DNA of 25,478 nt, taken from positions 1 to 25,478 of IMG/VR virus record IMGVR_UViG_3300023172_002872; one strand, given 5' to 3'. The DNA is from a virus. The translations under genes and the position numbers were made by a program. Below are positions 8,131-15,627 of the stretch, piece by piece (the stretch's first letter is position 1; every line of letters starts with the position of its first letter). The notes below the pieces were generated by a model. The model had not been told where the DNA came from. It ran no database searches and worked only from the letters and a program-made list of their open reading frames with translations.

Positions 8131-8261
8131 GATAAATAGTGTCTGTAAAAAAAATGAAAAAACAACATTTCATAAAAGTTACCATATAGAAAAAATCAAT
8201 TAAAATTCCCAGAAGTTTAAAGAATTTGTGAATGGCTTTACAGCCACACAAAAATAAGGAG
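8131..8261 (+). promoter_or_regulatory. late-type promoter, leader hairpin and ribosome site of the porin gene
   Basis: GATAAATA (8131-8138) fits the T4-type late box. A leader of about 120 nt follows. Near its end is a perfect 5-bp hairpin, TGGCT-TTAC-AGCCA (8233-8246), then AAGGAG (8256-8261), 6 nt before the ATG at 8268. The ribosome site decides this ATG over an in-frame ATG at 8232, which would add 12 charged residues before the signal peptide. Confidence 0.6.
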
Positions 8262-8267
8262 AAAACT

Positions 8268-9206
8268 ATGAAAATAACAAAGAAAAAAATAGGCCTAGGT
8301 GTAGCGATTATTATTGCACTTGGCATATTATGGTCGGTTTTAAAACCGGCTCCAGCAGAAGCGGCTGATATGAAAGTTTATGGTTCATTAAACTATATGC
8401 TTTCTAATAACGAGGACGCTAACGGCGTGGCAACATCGAAAGCGGAGAACAACGGTTCTTCTATCGGTGTTGATTTCTCGAGCAACCTATCAGAAGGTAT
8501 CGACGGCTTTGCCAAATTAGAAGTGGACATCGATGCAGATGATTCTGGTTCAACACCATTTGATTCAAAACTAGCATATGCTGGTGTCGACATGGGCGAT
8601 GCAGGTATGCTGTCAGCAGGTAGACAAAACTCTGTATTCAAAGGTGCAGTAACATCTAAAACAGATGTGTTCCCAGAATATGGTAATAGTGCATCACAAA
8701 AACTGTTCAGTAGAGATTCACACACAGTAATCTACTCTAACACATTTGGTGCAATACAGTTAGATAACTTGATCAAAGTTGACGGAACAACTGGTAAATC
8801 AGGTGTTGATGTTTATGAAACTGCGGCTTCTATGGATGTAAGTGATAAACTAAACGTAGGTATTGCTTACTCAGATGACAAAGTAAATTCGATTGAGTAC
8901 AAAGGTGCGGGTTTAAATTTTGATTTAAACGATGCTGTTACACTTGGTTACAATTATACAATTAAATCAGTCGAGTCAACATCATTAGACACTACTGCGA
9001 ATGAACTAGTTGGTTCATACACAATTGGACAAACAACATTTTCAGCAGGTTACGGTGAGATCGAAGATGGTAACAAGTATCATACGTATGGTGCCGAGAA
9101 AAAAATTGGTAGCAACTTTAGTATGTACGCCGGTTACGAAATCACTGACGTACCATCAGGTACAGACACAAACGACATGGCAGTAGGAATGAAATTTACA
9201 TTCTAA
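8268..9206 (+). CDS. outer-membrane porin (Gram-negative general porin type)
   Basis: The 312-residue product starts with a signal peptide: basic Lys-Ile-Thr-Lys-Lys-Lys, a hydrophobic core, and a likely cleavage site after Ala-Glu-Ala with the mature end Ala-Asp-Met-Lys-Val-Tyr-Gly. The mature part has alternating strands, an early Val-Tyr-Gly-Ser-Leu strand, a Gly-Arg-Gln-Asn segment typical of porins, and a terminal Phe (Met-Lys-Phe-Thr-Phe) recognised by the BAM insertion machinery. It would form a trimeric outer-membrane channel in the infected cell. It has a late-type promoter, a strong ribosome site and a 3' hairpin, and sits alone between helicase and a convergent gene. Its slightly higher GC suggests acquisition from a bacterium. 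Purpose in infection is unknown: altered nutrient uptake or masking of the receptor are possible. Confidence 0.88.
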   Translation: MKITKKKIGLGVAIIIALGILWSVLKPAPAEAADMKVYGSLNYMLSNNEDANGVATSKAENNGSSIGVDFSSNLSEGIDGFAKLEVDIDADDSGSTPFDSKLAYAGVDMGDAGMLSAGRQNSVFKGAVTSKTDVFPEYGNSASQKLFSRDSHTVIYSNTFGAIQLDNLIKVDGTTGKSGVDVYETAASMDVSDKLNVGIAYSDDKVNSIEYKGAGLNFDLNDAVTLGYNYTIKSVESTSLDTTANELVGSYTIGQTTFSAGYGEIEDGNKYHTYGAEKKIGSNFSMYAGYEITDVPSGTDTNDMAVGMKFTF

Positions 9207-9218
9207 TTGTTATTTTTT

Positions 9219-9247
9219 ATGTTTGCCTGTGTAATGCAGGCAAACAT
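9219..9247. terminator. hairpin between convergent porin and radical SAM genes
   Basis: An 11-bp perfect stem (ATGTTTGCCTG paired with CAGGCAAACAT) encloses a 7-nt loop in the 42-nt gap between two converging genes. There is no clean T run after it on either strand, so it may end transcription weakly or protect mRNA 3' ends. Confidence 0.6.
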
Positions 9248-9248
9248 A

Positions 9249-10805
9249 TTATAAGAATTTTTCTTTTACTTTCTTAATATAATCATCCAAAAAAACTTTT
9301 TTATAATTCTTATACTCATCTGACAGTAGATCTGTATGATATTTTGTCAATGCTTCTTTATACGATATACCATAATTTAAAATCGAAGCCATACGCCAAG
9401 CATCTAATTTAGATTTATTATTTGTTCTAGCGTATTCGTTCCATTGTCTACTTAACCTGTCTGTCATAAAACTGTCCCAGTGTTCGTTCTTCCAAGCATC
9501 TCCGTTTCTACCAGGCATATTATTTTCAAATACATCGTAACCGTAATCTTTGTAATTCCTATCAAACTCACTTGAAAAACTTCTGGACTTACCTCTGTTT
9601 CTGACTATGCTTAGGCTATGCCATGTATAACTGTCTAATCCTATTGTACCATCCAACAATTCTTTATTATTTTGTTCAATGGTGTCTATTGTTTCATGAG
9701 GTAATCCCACAACAAAATTTCCGTGTAGGTGTATGTCATTGTGCCATTCTTTCTTCATGAGAGACAACGCTTTTATTGTTTTTTCTTTACCCAAACCTTT
9801 TCCGATTGCTTTAGATGAGGGATCGTTTAAACTTTCTATTCCAAAATTGGCGAAACGTAATCCAACCTTTTTTAACAACGGTATTTGTTTTTCTTGATGT
9901 GCATGAACTAGATCTAATCTAATATATGCAGTCAAATTTAATTCAAGTTTGAGATCGTCAACAACATCTGCAAGTGTTTGTAATTTTTCAGTTGTTTCAT
10001 TAAAAGTATCACACAAGACAAAATAATTAGTAACTCCCCATGTGTCGTAATTAAATTTAAGTTCTTCCTTAATACTATTTTTACTTCTTAGATATCTATG
10101 TTCTTTTGGATTTTTTCCTAACAGAGGATATGAACAAAATTTACATTTGAATCTACAACCTCTGCTTAATTCTAAAGGTAATGTTTCGTTTGGAAGTATT
10201 ACATCGTTTTTTGAAAACATGGGTGGACAATTATGAAAATCATATAATAAACCTAAAGGATCTCCGGGTAATATTTTTTCAACAGGATTTGATTTATTTG
10301 ATTTACAATTATTTAAAAATTGAATCATAGAACTTTCACCAAAACCTTTTATCCAGTAATCAATAAAGTTAAAAGGCAAATTTCCAAAAATGTTATAAAT
10401 GGCGACAGACCCGGAACTGTGTCCTCCTAACAATATTTTTAGATTTGGATGATTTTTTTTGATGTATGTAAAAAGTTTATAAAAACAATTGAACCATTTG
10501 GCATCTGAATATTGTCCGGTACCTTCATATGTGATGCTATCATTTATTGTGACTTTTTTGTGATCAAAGTCTAAACTAGAAAACCAAGTTCCGCTAATTG
10601 CTAAAGCATAAGTTTCTTTGGTAATTTGCTTGGATAAGATATTGAAAAAAGATACCGGGTCTTTATCTACAAAATAACTGAAATGATCTAAAACATTTAC
10701 AGAGTGTCCGTGCTGTCTGCAAGATGAGGCTATCCTATATGCACCAGCAGTTTTTGATGGTACATCGTAAGTTGGTAAATCATTTAAAATTATAAGATTT
10801 GTCAT
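9249..10805 (-). CDS. radical SAM enzyme with a B12-binding-like N-terminal domain
   Basis: The 518-residue protein has a ~165-residue N-terminal domain with the alternating strand and Gly-Gly-His pattern of B12-binding-like regions (Ile-Leu-Leu-Gly-Gly-His near 124-129). The cluster motif follows: Cys217-x3-Cys221-x2-Cys224 in an Arg-Gly-Cys-Arg-Phe-Lys-Cys-Lys-Phe-Cys context. The rest fits a TIM-barrel radical SAM core plus a long C-terminal helical tail. These enzymes use S-adenosylmethionine and a 4Fe-4S cluster for methylations or rearrangements; the classic B12-binding Asp-x-His-x2-Gly motif is not evident, so cobalamin use is uncertain. It diverges from the next radical SAM gene. The substrate is unknown. 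Confidence 0.85.
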   Translation of the reverse strand: MTNLIILNDLPTYDVPSKTAGAYRIASSCRQHGHSVNVLDHFSYFVDKDPVSFFNILSKQITKETYALAISGTWFSSLDFDHKKVTINDSITYEGTGQYSDAKWFNCFYKLFTYIKKNHPNLKILLGGHSSGSVAIYNIFGNLPFNFIDYWIKGFGESSMIQFLNNCKSNKSNPVEKILPGDPLGLLYDFHNCPPMFSKNDVILPNETLPLELSRGCRFKCKFCSYPLLGKNPKEHRYLRSKNSIKEELKFNYDTWGVTNYFVLCDTFNETTEKLQTLADVVDDLKLELNLTAYIRLDLVHAHQEKQIPLLKKVGLRFANFGIESLNDPSSKAIGKGLGKEKTIKALSLMKKEWHNDIHLHGNFVVGLPHETIDTIEQNNKELLDGTIGLDSYTWHSLSIVRNRGKSRSFSSEFDRNYKDYGYDVFENNMPGRNGDAWKNEHWDSFMTDRLSRQWNEYARTNNKSKLDAWRMASILNYGISYKEALTKYHTDLLSDEYKNYKKVFLDDYIKKVKEKFL

Positions 10806-10825
10806 TGATTATCTTTTTACTTATT

Positions 10826-10880
10826 GCGTAAAATTTACAAAAAATTATTTTAGCGAAGCGTAAATTAGCGTAAGATTTAT
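10826..10880. repeat. three GCGTAA repeats in a divergent intergenic region
   Basis: The motif GCGTAA followed by A/T-rich bases occurs at 10826, 10858 and 10868, with a related GCGAAG at 10853. They lie between two divergent radical SAM genes, where an operator or two promoters must fit. The repeats are short and may be chance. Confidence 0.4.
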
Positions 10881-10901
10881 TTGACCTTTATGTTTTTACC
10901 A

Positions 10902-10908
10902 TTAAATA
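10902..10908 (+). promoter_or_regulatory. TTAAATA box before the radical SAM gene
   Basis: TTAAATA ends 11 nt before the ATG at 10920, with TTGACC at 10881-10886 about 16 nt upstream in a -35-like position. If this is the promoter, the transcript starts just before the ATG. It also argues against the in-frame TTG at 10881 as the start codon. Confidence 0.4.
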
Positions 10909-10919
10909 TATCTATCAAG

Positions 10920-12206
10920 ATGAATCAAAATCAGCACAGACACGAACTAAACATCTCTTCGAAGCCAGGAAAACTTTGCGAGTTGCCATGGTCGGGTCTC
11001 ACGATCAACCCGGACGGAAATTTGGTTGTGTGCTGTTCTTCCGTAGATCCTATAATCAAACATATTAGCAAGGTCGACGACTTACAAAAGTTTTTTACTA
11101 ACTCCATCGAGTATAATAGTATGAGACAGCAATTTAAAAACAACGTATTTCCTAAATATTGTTTCACATGTGAATTTAAAAAAAGTAGAGGACTTTCTGC
11201 ACCCATTGATACCTGGACTGCGGACGTTGTTCCAAACAACAATCCTCCCAAAAACTTATCTAACAAAGATATGCCAATACTGTATTTAGATCTTTCGTTA
11301 TCAAATGTTTGCAATCAAACTTGTATCATGTGTGGTCCTCTTTATAGTTCAAAATGGTATGATCTAGAAAAAAAGATACAAAAGGAACAAACAGGAATAG
11401 AAACTATAGAAGGCAGAGAAGGAAGACTGATCGAGGGAAAGAGATTGTTCATGAACAAATTGTCCGAAGAAGATTTCCAAAAAATTTTAAAAGTGTTGCC
11501 TACTGTGGAAGTAATACAATTGAAAGGTGGAGAACCGTTGGTAGAAAAAAGAAACTTTATAGTGATGTCCGAAGCGGCCAGGCAAAAAAGACCACCTCGT
11601 ATAGTCATGACCACAAACCTCAGTTTGATATCAAAGGATGCATGGAAAGCCGTTGAAGAATATCCTCGAGGAAAGTTAGGAATCAACATCAGCCTAGACG
11701 GTATAGGTAAGCAATATGAATGGATCAGGGGCGGTGATTATTCTAATACTATGAAAAACATAGAAAGGTTGTGTAAGAGTGGACACGGTATATGTGTACG
11801 TACATCCTTGACGTTACACTCGTCTTTTAACGTTCCGGAACAGATACAAGTAATACATGACAACACAGACATAAGAGACATGGATATAGGACTTGTGACG
11901 TCGCCCATGTATACTTCTAATCGTTTGATACCTCAACCCATGTTAGAGGAACAAAAATCTCGCACCGCGGATGCAGTAAATCATTATACCCAAAAAGGAA
12001 TGAAGTTTCACGAATTGGAAAATTTTTACAACGTTAGATGTGTTAACACACTGGCGGATGTACTTAAAATGACACAAGGAGAAACGGAAATTTTCTATCA
12101 ACAAAAATTACACCAAGCCAAACTGTGGACTGATTTTTTTAACAAACAACGTGGTATTGCAATACAAGATCATGTTCCGGAATTAAAACGGTTGTTTAAT
12201 TATTAA
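10920..12206 (+). CDS. twitch-type radical SAM protein
   Basis: I chose ATG at 10920 (428 aa), because upstream in-frame starts lie within a promoter-like sequence. The N-terminal part is a small SPASM/twitch-like cysteine domain: Cys20 in Cys-Glu-Leu-Pro-Trp, Cys38-Cys39, and Cys81-x2-Cys84 after a segment resembling 'dG ... vCC'. The radical SAM cluster motif Cys131-x3-Cys135-x2-Cys138 then follows (Cys-Asn-Gln-Thr-Cys-Ile-Met-Cys), with a Lys-Gly-Gly-Glu-Pro motif further on. Such enzymes often modify peptides or sugars; auxiliary cluster ligands lie before the barrel here. Neighbouring radical SAM, cupin and oxygenase genes suggest one modification pathway. Substrate unknown. Confidence 0.87.
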   Translation: MNQNQHRHELNISSKPGKLCELPWSGLTINPDGNLVVCCSSVDPIIKHISKVDDLQKFFTNSIEYNSMRQQFKNNVFPKYCFTCEFKKSRGLSAPIDTWTADVVPNNNPPKNLSNKDMPILYLDLSLSNVCNQTCIMCGPLYSSKWYDLEKKIQKEQTGIETIEGREGRLIEGKRLFMNKLSEEDFQKILKVLPTVEVIQLKGGEPLVEKRNFIVMSEAARQKRPPRIVMTTNLSLISKDAWKAVEEYPRGKLGINISLDGIGKQYEWIRGGDYSNTMKNIERLCKSGHGICVRTSLTLHSSFNVPEQIQVIHDNTDIRDMDIGLVTSPMYTSNRLIPQPMLEEQKSRTADAVNHYTQKGMKFHELENFYNVRCVNTLADVLKMTQGETEIFYQQKLHQAKLWTDFFNKQRGIAIQDHVPELKRLFNY

Positions 12207-12220
12207 AAATATTATATAAT
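12192..12220 (+). promoter_or_regulatory. sigma70-like promoter of the cupin gene, leaderless layout
   Basis: TTGTTT (12192-12197), a 17-nt spacer, and TATAAT (12215-12220). The expected start of transcription, 6-7 nt downstream, falls on the ATG at 12226. The -35 lies within the end of the preceding gene. Confidence 0.55.
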
Positions 12221-12225
12221 GAATT

Positions 12226-12771
12226 ATGAAAACAATTAAAACATTTAAAAGAATAGTAACAGGAATCAACGAACAAGGCAAATCAACAGTAATGTCAAAC
12301 GATATTGCCAAGGGAGTTTTAGATTTTGGCGACGACCGACCGTTCCATACGCACACGTATCTCTGGAAAACCAAAAACGAAAAACAAGATTTCACAGGAT
12401 TCAACGATCCAATTGATTCTAATTTCAAAACCTTTCCGGCACCGGGAGGTACAACTTTTTTGGTTGTACAGTTTGATCCACAAGACGACGAAGTACTGAA
12501 AAAATTAAATCCCCAGGACGGTTTTAAAAAAATGAATGCCTTAGAAAATCTTAAGCCTAGCAAGAGACATCCTTATATGCACACAACACCAACTGTTGAT
12601 TATGGATATGTTATTTCTGGAAAAATAAAACTACTGCTTGACGAAGGAGACGAAGAGGTTGAATTATCACAGGGAGATGTTTTAGTACAGCGAGGAGCTC
12701 GCCATGCCTGGTATAATCCTTTTAATGAACCTTGTGTGATAGCATTCACACTAGTCGACGGACAACAATAA
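12226..12771 (+). CDS. cupin-domain protein
   Basis: The 181-residue protein has a C-terminal cupin barrel at about 115-178. Motif 1 is degenerate: His115 and His119, then Tyr-Gly-Tyr-Val-Ile-Ser-Gly. Motif 2 is clear, Gly-Asp-x-Leu-Val-Gln-Arg-Gly-x2-His-x3-Asn with His160. The N-terminal ~80 residues include His41-Thr-His43 and may form a second, partial barrel. Cupins of this form include metal-dependent oxygenases, isomerases and binding proteins; I cannot choose. It follows the radical SAM gene by 19 nt with a separate promoter and converges on the TauD-type oxygenase. Confidence 0.83.
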   Translation: MKTIKTFKRIVTGINEQGKSTVMSNDIAKGVLDFGDDRPFHTHTYLWKTKNEKQDFTGFNDPIDSNFKTFPAPGGTTFLVVQFDPQDDEVLKKLNPQDGFKKMNALENLKPSKRHPYMHTTPTVDYGYVISGKIKLLLDEGDEEVELSQGDVLVQRGARHAWYNPFNEPCVIAFTLVDGQQ

Positions 12772-12776
12772 TTTTT

Positions 12777-13601
12777 TTAGGCAAGTGTGTGTCTGGCATT
12801 CAAACGCCAGAGTAATCTTTCGTGTTTTGGGTCTAGGCTATCTACTGTTCCTCTAGCCGAATGTAGTAAAGAAATATTATCCCACATTAAAAAATCTTTT
12901 TCTTCCCAATGGTGCTCATAAACATAATTTTCGTTTATTGCGTGTTCTTGTAACGTCTTCATGAGTGCATCACTTTTGTCTTGTTCCATTCCCAATATTT
13001 TTCTAATATGACCAAACACAGAAAATAAACAATTTTCACCTGTCGTCCAGTGAGGCATAACCAGTGGATGATATACAGGTTCCCCTCCACCAATTCCTTT
13101 TAGTTCATCCGGGTCGGGTACAGCCGCTAGATGATAGTCAGTAGCGTGTTCGTGTACACAAACTTTTCCTGTAATTTTCTTTTTTAAATCTAGGGGAAGA
13201 TCTCTATACACAGCCGATTGATCAGAGAACACAGTTGTTCCACCTTCCTGAGCCACTTTTAATGAATATAAAAAACTATGCGTAGGAGGATTTTGTAAAA
13301 ATGATTGGTCGATATGCCAAATCTCTGGACTCAATTGTCCTTTGGTTTTGTCATTTGTGAGCACATATATTTCTGGATGACTCTGCAATGCATTGGTTCT
13401 CCATTTTGCATGTCTGACTGGCTCACCTACTTTTTTTATAATCGATACCAGTTGATCTGCTGAAAGATCAATGTTCTTAAAAATAAGCAATTTATACTGA
13501 TCTTGCAGTTGAACTATCTCGTCAAAGTTCTCGATCATCTCATCATATGATGTTTTAATTTTTACACCGTAACTACTGTTTTCTAAATTTTCAATTTCCA
13601 T
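12777..13601 (-). CDS. TauD/TfdA-family 2-oxoglutarate and Fe(II)-dependent dioxygenase
   Basis: The 274-residue length is typical for the family. The iron site is complete: His96-x-Asp98 in Trp-His-Ile-Asp-Gln-Ser-Phe, and the distal His247 in Leu-Leu-His-Ser-Ala-Arg-Gly. An Arg (262 or 266) follows at the 2-oxoglutarate-binding position. It would hydroxylate a small molecule using 2-oxoglutarate and O2 in the cytoplasm; family members act on taurine, carnitine precursors and herbicides. It converges on the cupin gene 5 nt away. A TTAAATA box lies only 5 nt before the start. Substrate unknown. Confidence 0.9.
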   Translation of the reverse strand: MEIENLENSSYGVKIKTSYDEMIENFDEIVQLQDQYKLLIFKNIDLSADQLVSIIKKVGEPVRHAKWRTNALQSHPEIYVLTNDKTKGQLSPEIWHIDQSFLQNPPTHSFLYSLKVAQEGGTTVFSDQSAVYRDLPLDLKKKITGKVCVHEHATDYHLAAVPDPDELKGIGGGEPVYHPLVMPHWTTGENCLFSVFGHIRKILGMEQDKSDALMKTLQEHAINENYVYEHHWEEKDFLMWDNISLLHSARGTVDSLDPKHERLLWRLNARHTLA

Positions 13602-13606
13602 ACTCT

Positions 13607-13613
13607 TATTTAA
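13607..13613 (-). promoter_or_regulatory. TTAAATA box 5 nt before the dioxygenase start
   Basis: Read on the minus strand, TTAAATA is followed by AGAGT and then the ATG. A start of transcription 6-7 nt after a -10 box would lie at the ATG itself. No -35 is evident. Confidence 0.4.
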
Positions 13614-13652
13614 TTACAAAAATAAACGGCTATTAATTTTGTGACTAATTAA

Positions 13653-14657
13653 ATGTGCATCATGATAAATCAACGTTTATTTGACTGGTATAACATAGAT
13701 ACAAGCAAAGATCTTAAGTTTAACTCTTACTGTACTAGACCTTTTGATACTGTTTTAATTGATAAAAACGGTTCCTGTTATCTTTGCGAATGCCAGGCCT
13801 GGTTACCACAGAGTGTTGGTAATATACAAGTACAACCTTTGGAAAAAATTATTACTTCAAACACAGCAAAAATACTTCAGGAATCTATTGCGGACGGATC
13901 GTACCGTTACTGCAATAATCATCAATGCACATTTTTGTTAAAAGACAGAGACCTAGGATGGCCGGAAACAGTACCAAATGTGAAAATAAAAAATATTAGA
14001 TTGGCCATCGATGAAAGTTGTAATTTATTTTGTCCAAGTTGTAGGAACAAACAGATATTTTACAAATCCGGACCCGAACTCAAAAAAAGAATGTCTATCG
14101 CAGATAAGATTATAGATTATTTGAAAAAACAACAGACTAATACAAATGTACACATCGGTAGTGACGGCGATCCTTTCGCAAGTTTGGTCTATAGATATTT
14201 TATAAAAAACACCAAACACCTTGAGCATCTGAAATTTAGCCTTCAAACTAACGGACTGCTTGTTAAAAAAATGTATATAAAAAACAAAGAGATGTTTGAT
14301 AGATTGACTGTGCTAGGCATCAGCATCGATGGTGCCACTAAAAATACATACGAAAAACTTCGACTGGGAGGCAACTTTGAAAAAATTCTAGAGAACCTCG
14401 AATTTATCAAGCACATCAAAGACAAATTTATTTTTAATTTGCACATGGTCGTACAGAAAGACAATTGGCATGAAATGCCTTTGATGTTAGATATCGCTCA
14501 TAGATATGATGTTGATAAAGTTTATTTTAACAAAATACAAAACTGGAACACCGCTCTAAATTTTTCTGAACAACAATTTACAGACATGGAAGAGTTTAAA
14601 AAAATATATTCTAAAATAAAGAAAGATACCAAAAGCCGTTTGTGGGCATTGACCTAA
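13653..14657 (+). CDS. second twitch/SPASM-type radical SAM protein
   Basis: The 334-residue protein (or 331 if it starts at ATG 13662) begins with a SPASM-like half: Cys27-Thr-Arg-Pro, then 'dkNGsCyLC' with Cys42, Cys45 and Cys47, a Val-Gly-Asn-Ile segment, and Cys87 and Cys92. The radical SAM cluster motif Cys123-x3-Cys127-x2-Cys130 follows (Cys-Asn-Leu-Phe-Cys-Pro-Ser-Cys), then a barrel with Ser-Ile-Asp-Gly. The order, auxiliary cysteine domain before the core, is the same as in the other twitch-type gene, but sequence and length differ, so the two probably act on different substrates. It ends 2 nt before the convergent SGNH gene. Confidence 0.87.
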   Translation: MCIMINQRLFDWYNIDTSKDLKFNSYCTRPFDTVLIDKNGSCYLCECQAWLPQSVGNIQVQPLEKIITSNTAKILQESIADGSYRYCNNHQCTFLLKDRDLGWPETVPNVKIKNIRLAIDESCNLFCPSCRNKQIFYKSGPELKKRMSIADKIIDYLKKQQTNTNVHIGSDGDPFASLVYRYFIKNTKHLEHLKFSLQTNGLLVKKMYIKNKEMFDRLTVLGISIDGATKNTYEKLRLGGNFEKILENLEFIKHIKDKFIFNLHMVVQKDNWHEMPLMLDIAHRYDVDKVYFNKIQNWNTALNFSEQQFTDMEEFKKIYSKIKKDTKSRLWALT

Positions 14658-14659
14658 AA

Positions 14660-15373
14660 TTATTTTATTTTACTACTAAAACGATTATAGATATTTTCAG
14701 CAAATGTACGGTGATGTTTTGTGCCATAGTGTATTCCATCCCTGGCCAGATCTGGTTTTTCTTCAATGGTTCTCCTAGCATCGGCACCATGGTGATTGTC
14801 CCACACAGGCCAACAAGATCTCAATGAAGTGTCGTCGAGGACATATCTAGTATCGGGTATCATGTAGATATCTTGAGCAAAACAATGAAACACAACAGCA
14901 TTATTATATTCGGCAAATTTCTCAACCTGAAACACACACTTTAAAAAATTGTTTTGATCTGTGACACTGGTTTCATATTTCAGGGAATTGTCATCGCTTG
15001 TTATAGAAATTGGATATATGTCTAAACGTTCTCTTCTGCTCCATGCTGGCCAACACACTATAATAATTTTAGGAAACAACACTTTTTCAGATGCATACAA
15101 CATCCTTACACACATATCGGGAGATGCTCCGGGTTGTGCCAGATTCCAAAATCTTAACCTTTTATTATTCAATAATTTTTCTAACTGTGAGATCCAAATT
15201 TCGGGTTGTTCCAGACCTTCGCCGAAAGTATGAGAACATCCTAGAACTGCTATATTTTTTCCTCCGTCCGGCAGAGGAGAAAATTCTGGACATCTAAAAC
15301 CGTGTGAATTTGTTTTGTAATCTTTGTGATTAAATGTCGGAAATTGATTATCTGAATAATGTCCGTATTTCAT
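14660..15373 (-). CDS. SGNH/GDSL-type hydrolase
   Basis: The 237-residue protein has the block I nucleophile Ser47 in Gly-Cys-Ser-His-Thr-Phe-Gly-Glu-Gly, a block II glycine in Leu-Ala-Gln-Pro-Gly-Ala-Ser (G82), and the block V pair Asp212 and His215 in Asp-Gly-Ile-His-Tyr. The usual block III Gly-x-Asn is replaced by Cys-Trp-Pro-Ala-Trp. Members are esterases and deacetylases acting on acyl groups, often of polysaccharides. There is no signal peptide, so it acts in the cytoplasm or in the virion. It is downstream of three tRNA genes on the same strand, with a TTAAATA box 5 nt before the ATG. Substrate inferred only broadly. Confidence 0.82.
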   Translation of the reverse strand: MKYGHYSDNQFPTFNHKDYKTNSHGFRCPEFSPLPDGGKNIAVLGCSHTFGEGLEQPEIWISQLEKLLNNKRLRFWNLAQPGASPDMCVRMLYASEKVLFPKIIIVCWPAWSRRERLDIYPISITSDDNSLKYETSVTDQNNFLKCVFQVEKFAEYNNAVVFHCFAQDIYMIPDTRYVLDDTSLRSCWPVWDNHHGADARRTIEEKPDLARDGIHYGTKHHRTFAENIYNRFSSKIK

Positions 15374-15378
15374 GTTTG

Positions 15379-15385
15379 TATTTAA
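15379..15385 (-). promoter_or_regulatory. TTAAATA box 5 nt before the SGNH gene
   Basis: On the minus strand TTAAATA, then CAAAC, then ATG. It lies just after the CCA end of tRNA-Glu, so the gene may be read from this box or from RNA left after tRNA processing. Confidence 0.38.
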
Positions 15386-15388
15386 TGT

Positions 15389-15463
15389 TGGCGGTCCCTA
15401 GGGGAATCGAACCCCTCTTTCGAGGATGAAAACCACGTGTCCTAACCGATAGACGAAGGGACC
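15389..15463 (-). tRNA. tRNA-Glu (anticodon TTC)
   Basis: A 75-nt cloverleaf: acceptor GGTCCCT pairs with AGGGACC, a discriminator G and the CCA end are encoded, and the T-arm TTCGATT loop has a perfect 5-bp stem. The anticodon loop TTTTCAT reads Glu; its stem carries one T-T mismatch. It is the last of three tandem tRNAs. Confidence 0.93.
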
Positions 15464-15466
15464 TTT

Positions 15467-15542
15467 TGGTGGAGGTAGAGGGATTCGAACCCACGACCCC
15501 TTGAATGCAAATCAAGTGCTCTCCCAACTGAGCTATACCCCC
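15467..15542 (-). tRNA. tRNA-Ala (anticodon TGC)
   Basis: A 76-nt cloverleaf with acceptor GGGGGTA/TACCTCC (one G-T pair), a classic D-arm (AGCTCAGTTGG), anticodon loop TTTGCAT in a perfect CTTGA/TCAAG stem, and encoded ACCA. The T-stem has one T-T mismatch. It is 3 nt from tRNA-Glu. Confidence 0.94.
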
Positions 15543-15551
15543 ACATCGATG

Positions 15552-15627
15552 TGGTGCCCCAAGTCCGATTCGAACAGACGACCTACTGATTACAAATCAG
15601 TTGCTCTACCAACTGAGCTATTGGGGC
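15552..15627 (-). tRNA. tRNA-Thr (anticodon TGT)
   Basis: A 76-nt cloverleaf with acceptor GCCCCAA/TTGGGGC, anticodon loop TTTGTAA in a perfect ACTGA/TCAGT stem, T-arm GTCTG/CGGAC and encoded ACCA. Its first 10 nt overlap the end of the FTR1 gene, whose stop codon lies within the tRNA. Confidence 0.94.

Noticed and set aside
8232-8267. Upstream ATG at 8232 as the porin start
   Set aside because: It would place 12 charged residues before the signal peptide, and the AAGGAG site is positioned for ATG 8268.
8393-8725. Minus-strand 110-codon frame over the porin gene
   Set aside because: Antisense to a complete porin gene; composition reflects the porin codons.
12183-12563. Minus-strand 126-codon frame over the cupin gene
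   Set aside because: Lies wholly opposite the cupin gene, whose motifs are clear; no start signals.
15389-15627. tRNA genes as a prophage attachment site or a phage-host junction
   Set aside because: No duplicated tRNA end or integrase is visible; the tRNAs lie between genes read in the same direction and FTR1 is fused to tRNA-Thr by overlap. T4-like phages commonly carry tRNAs.
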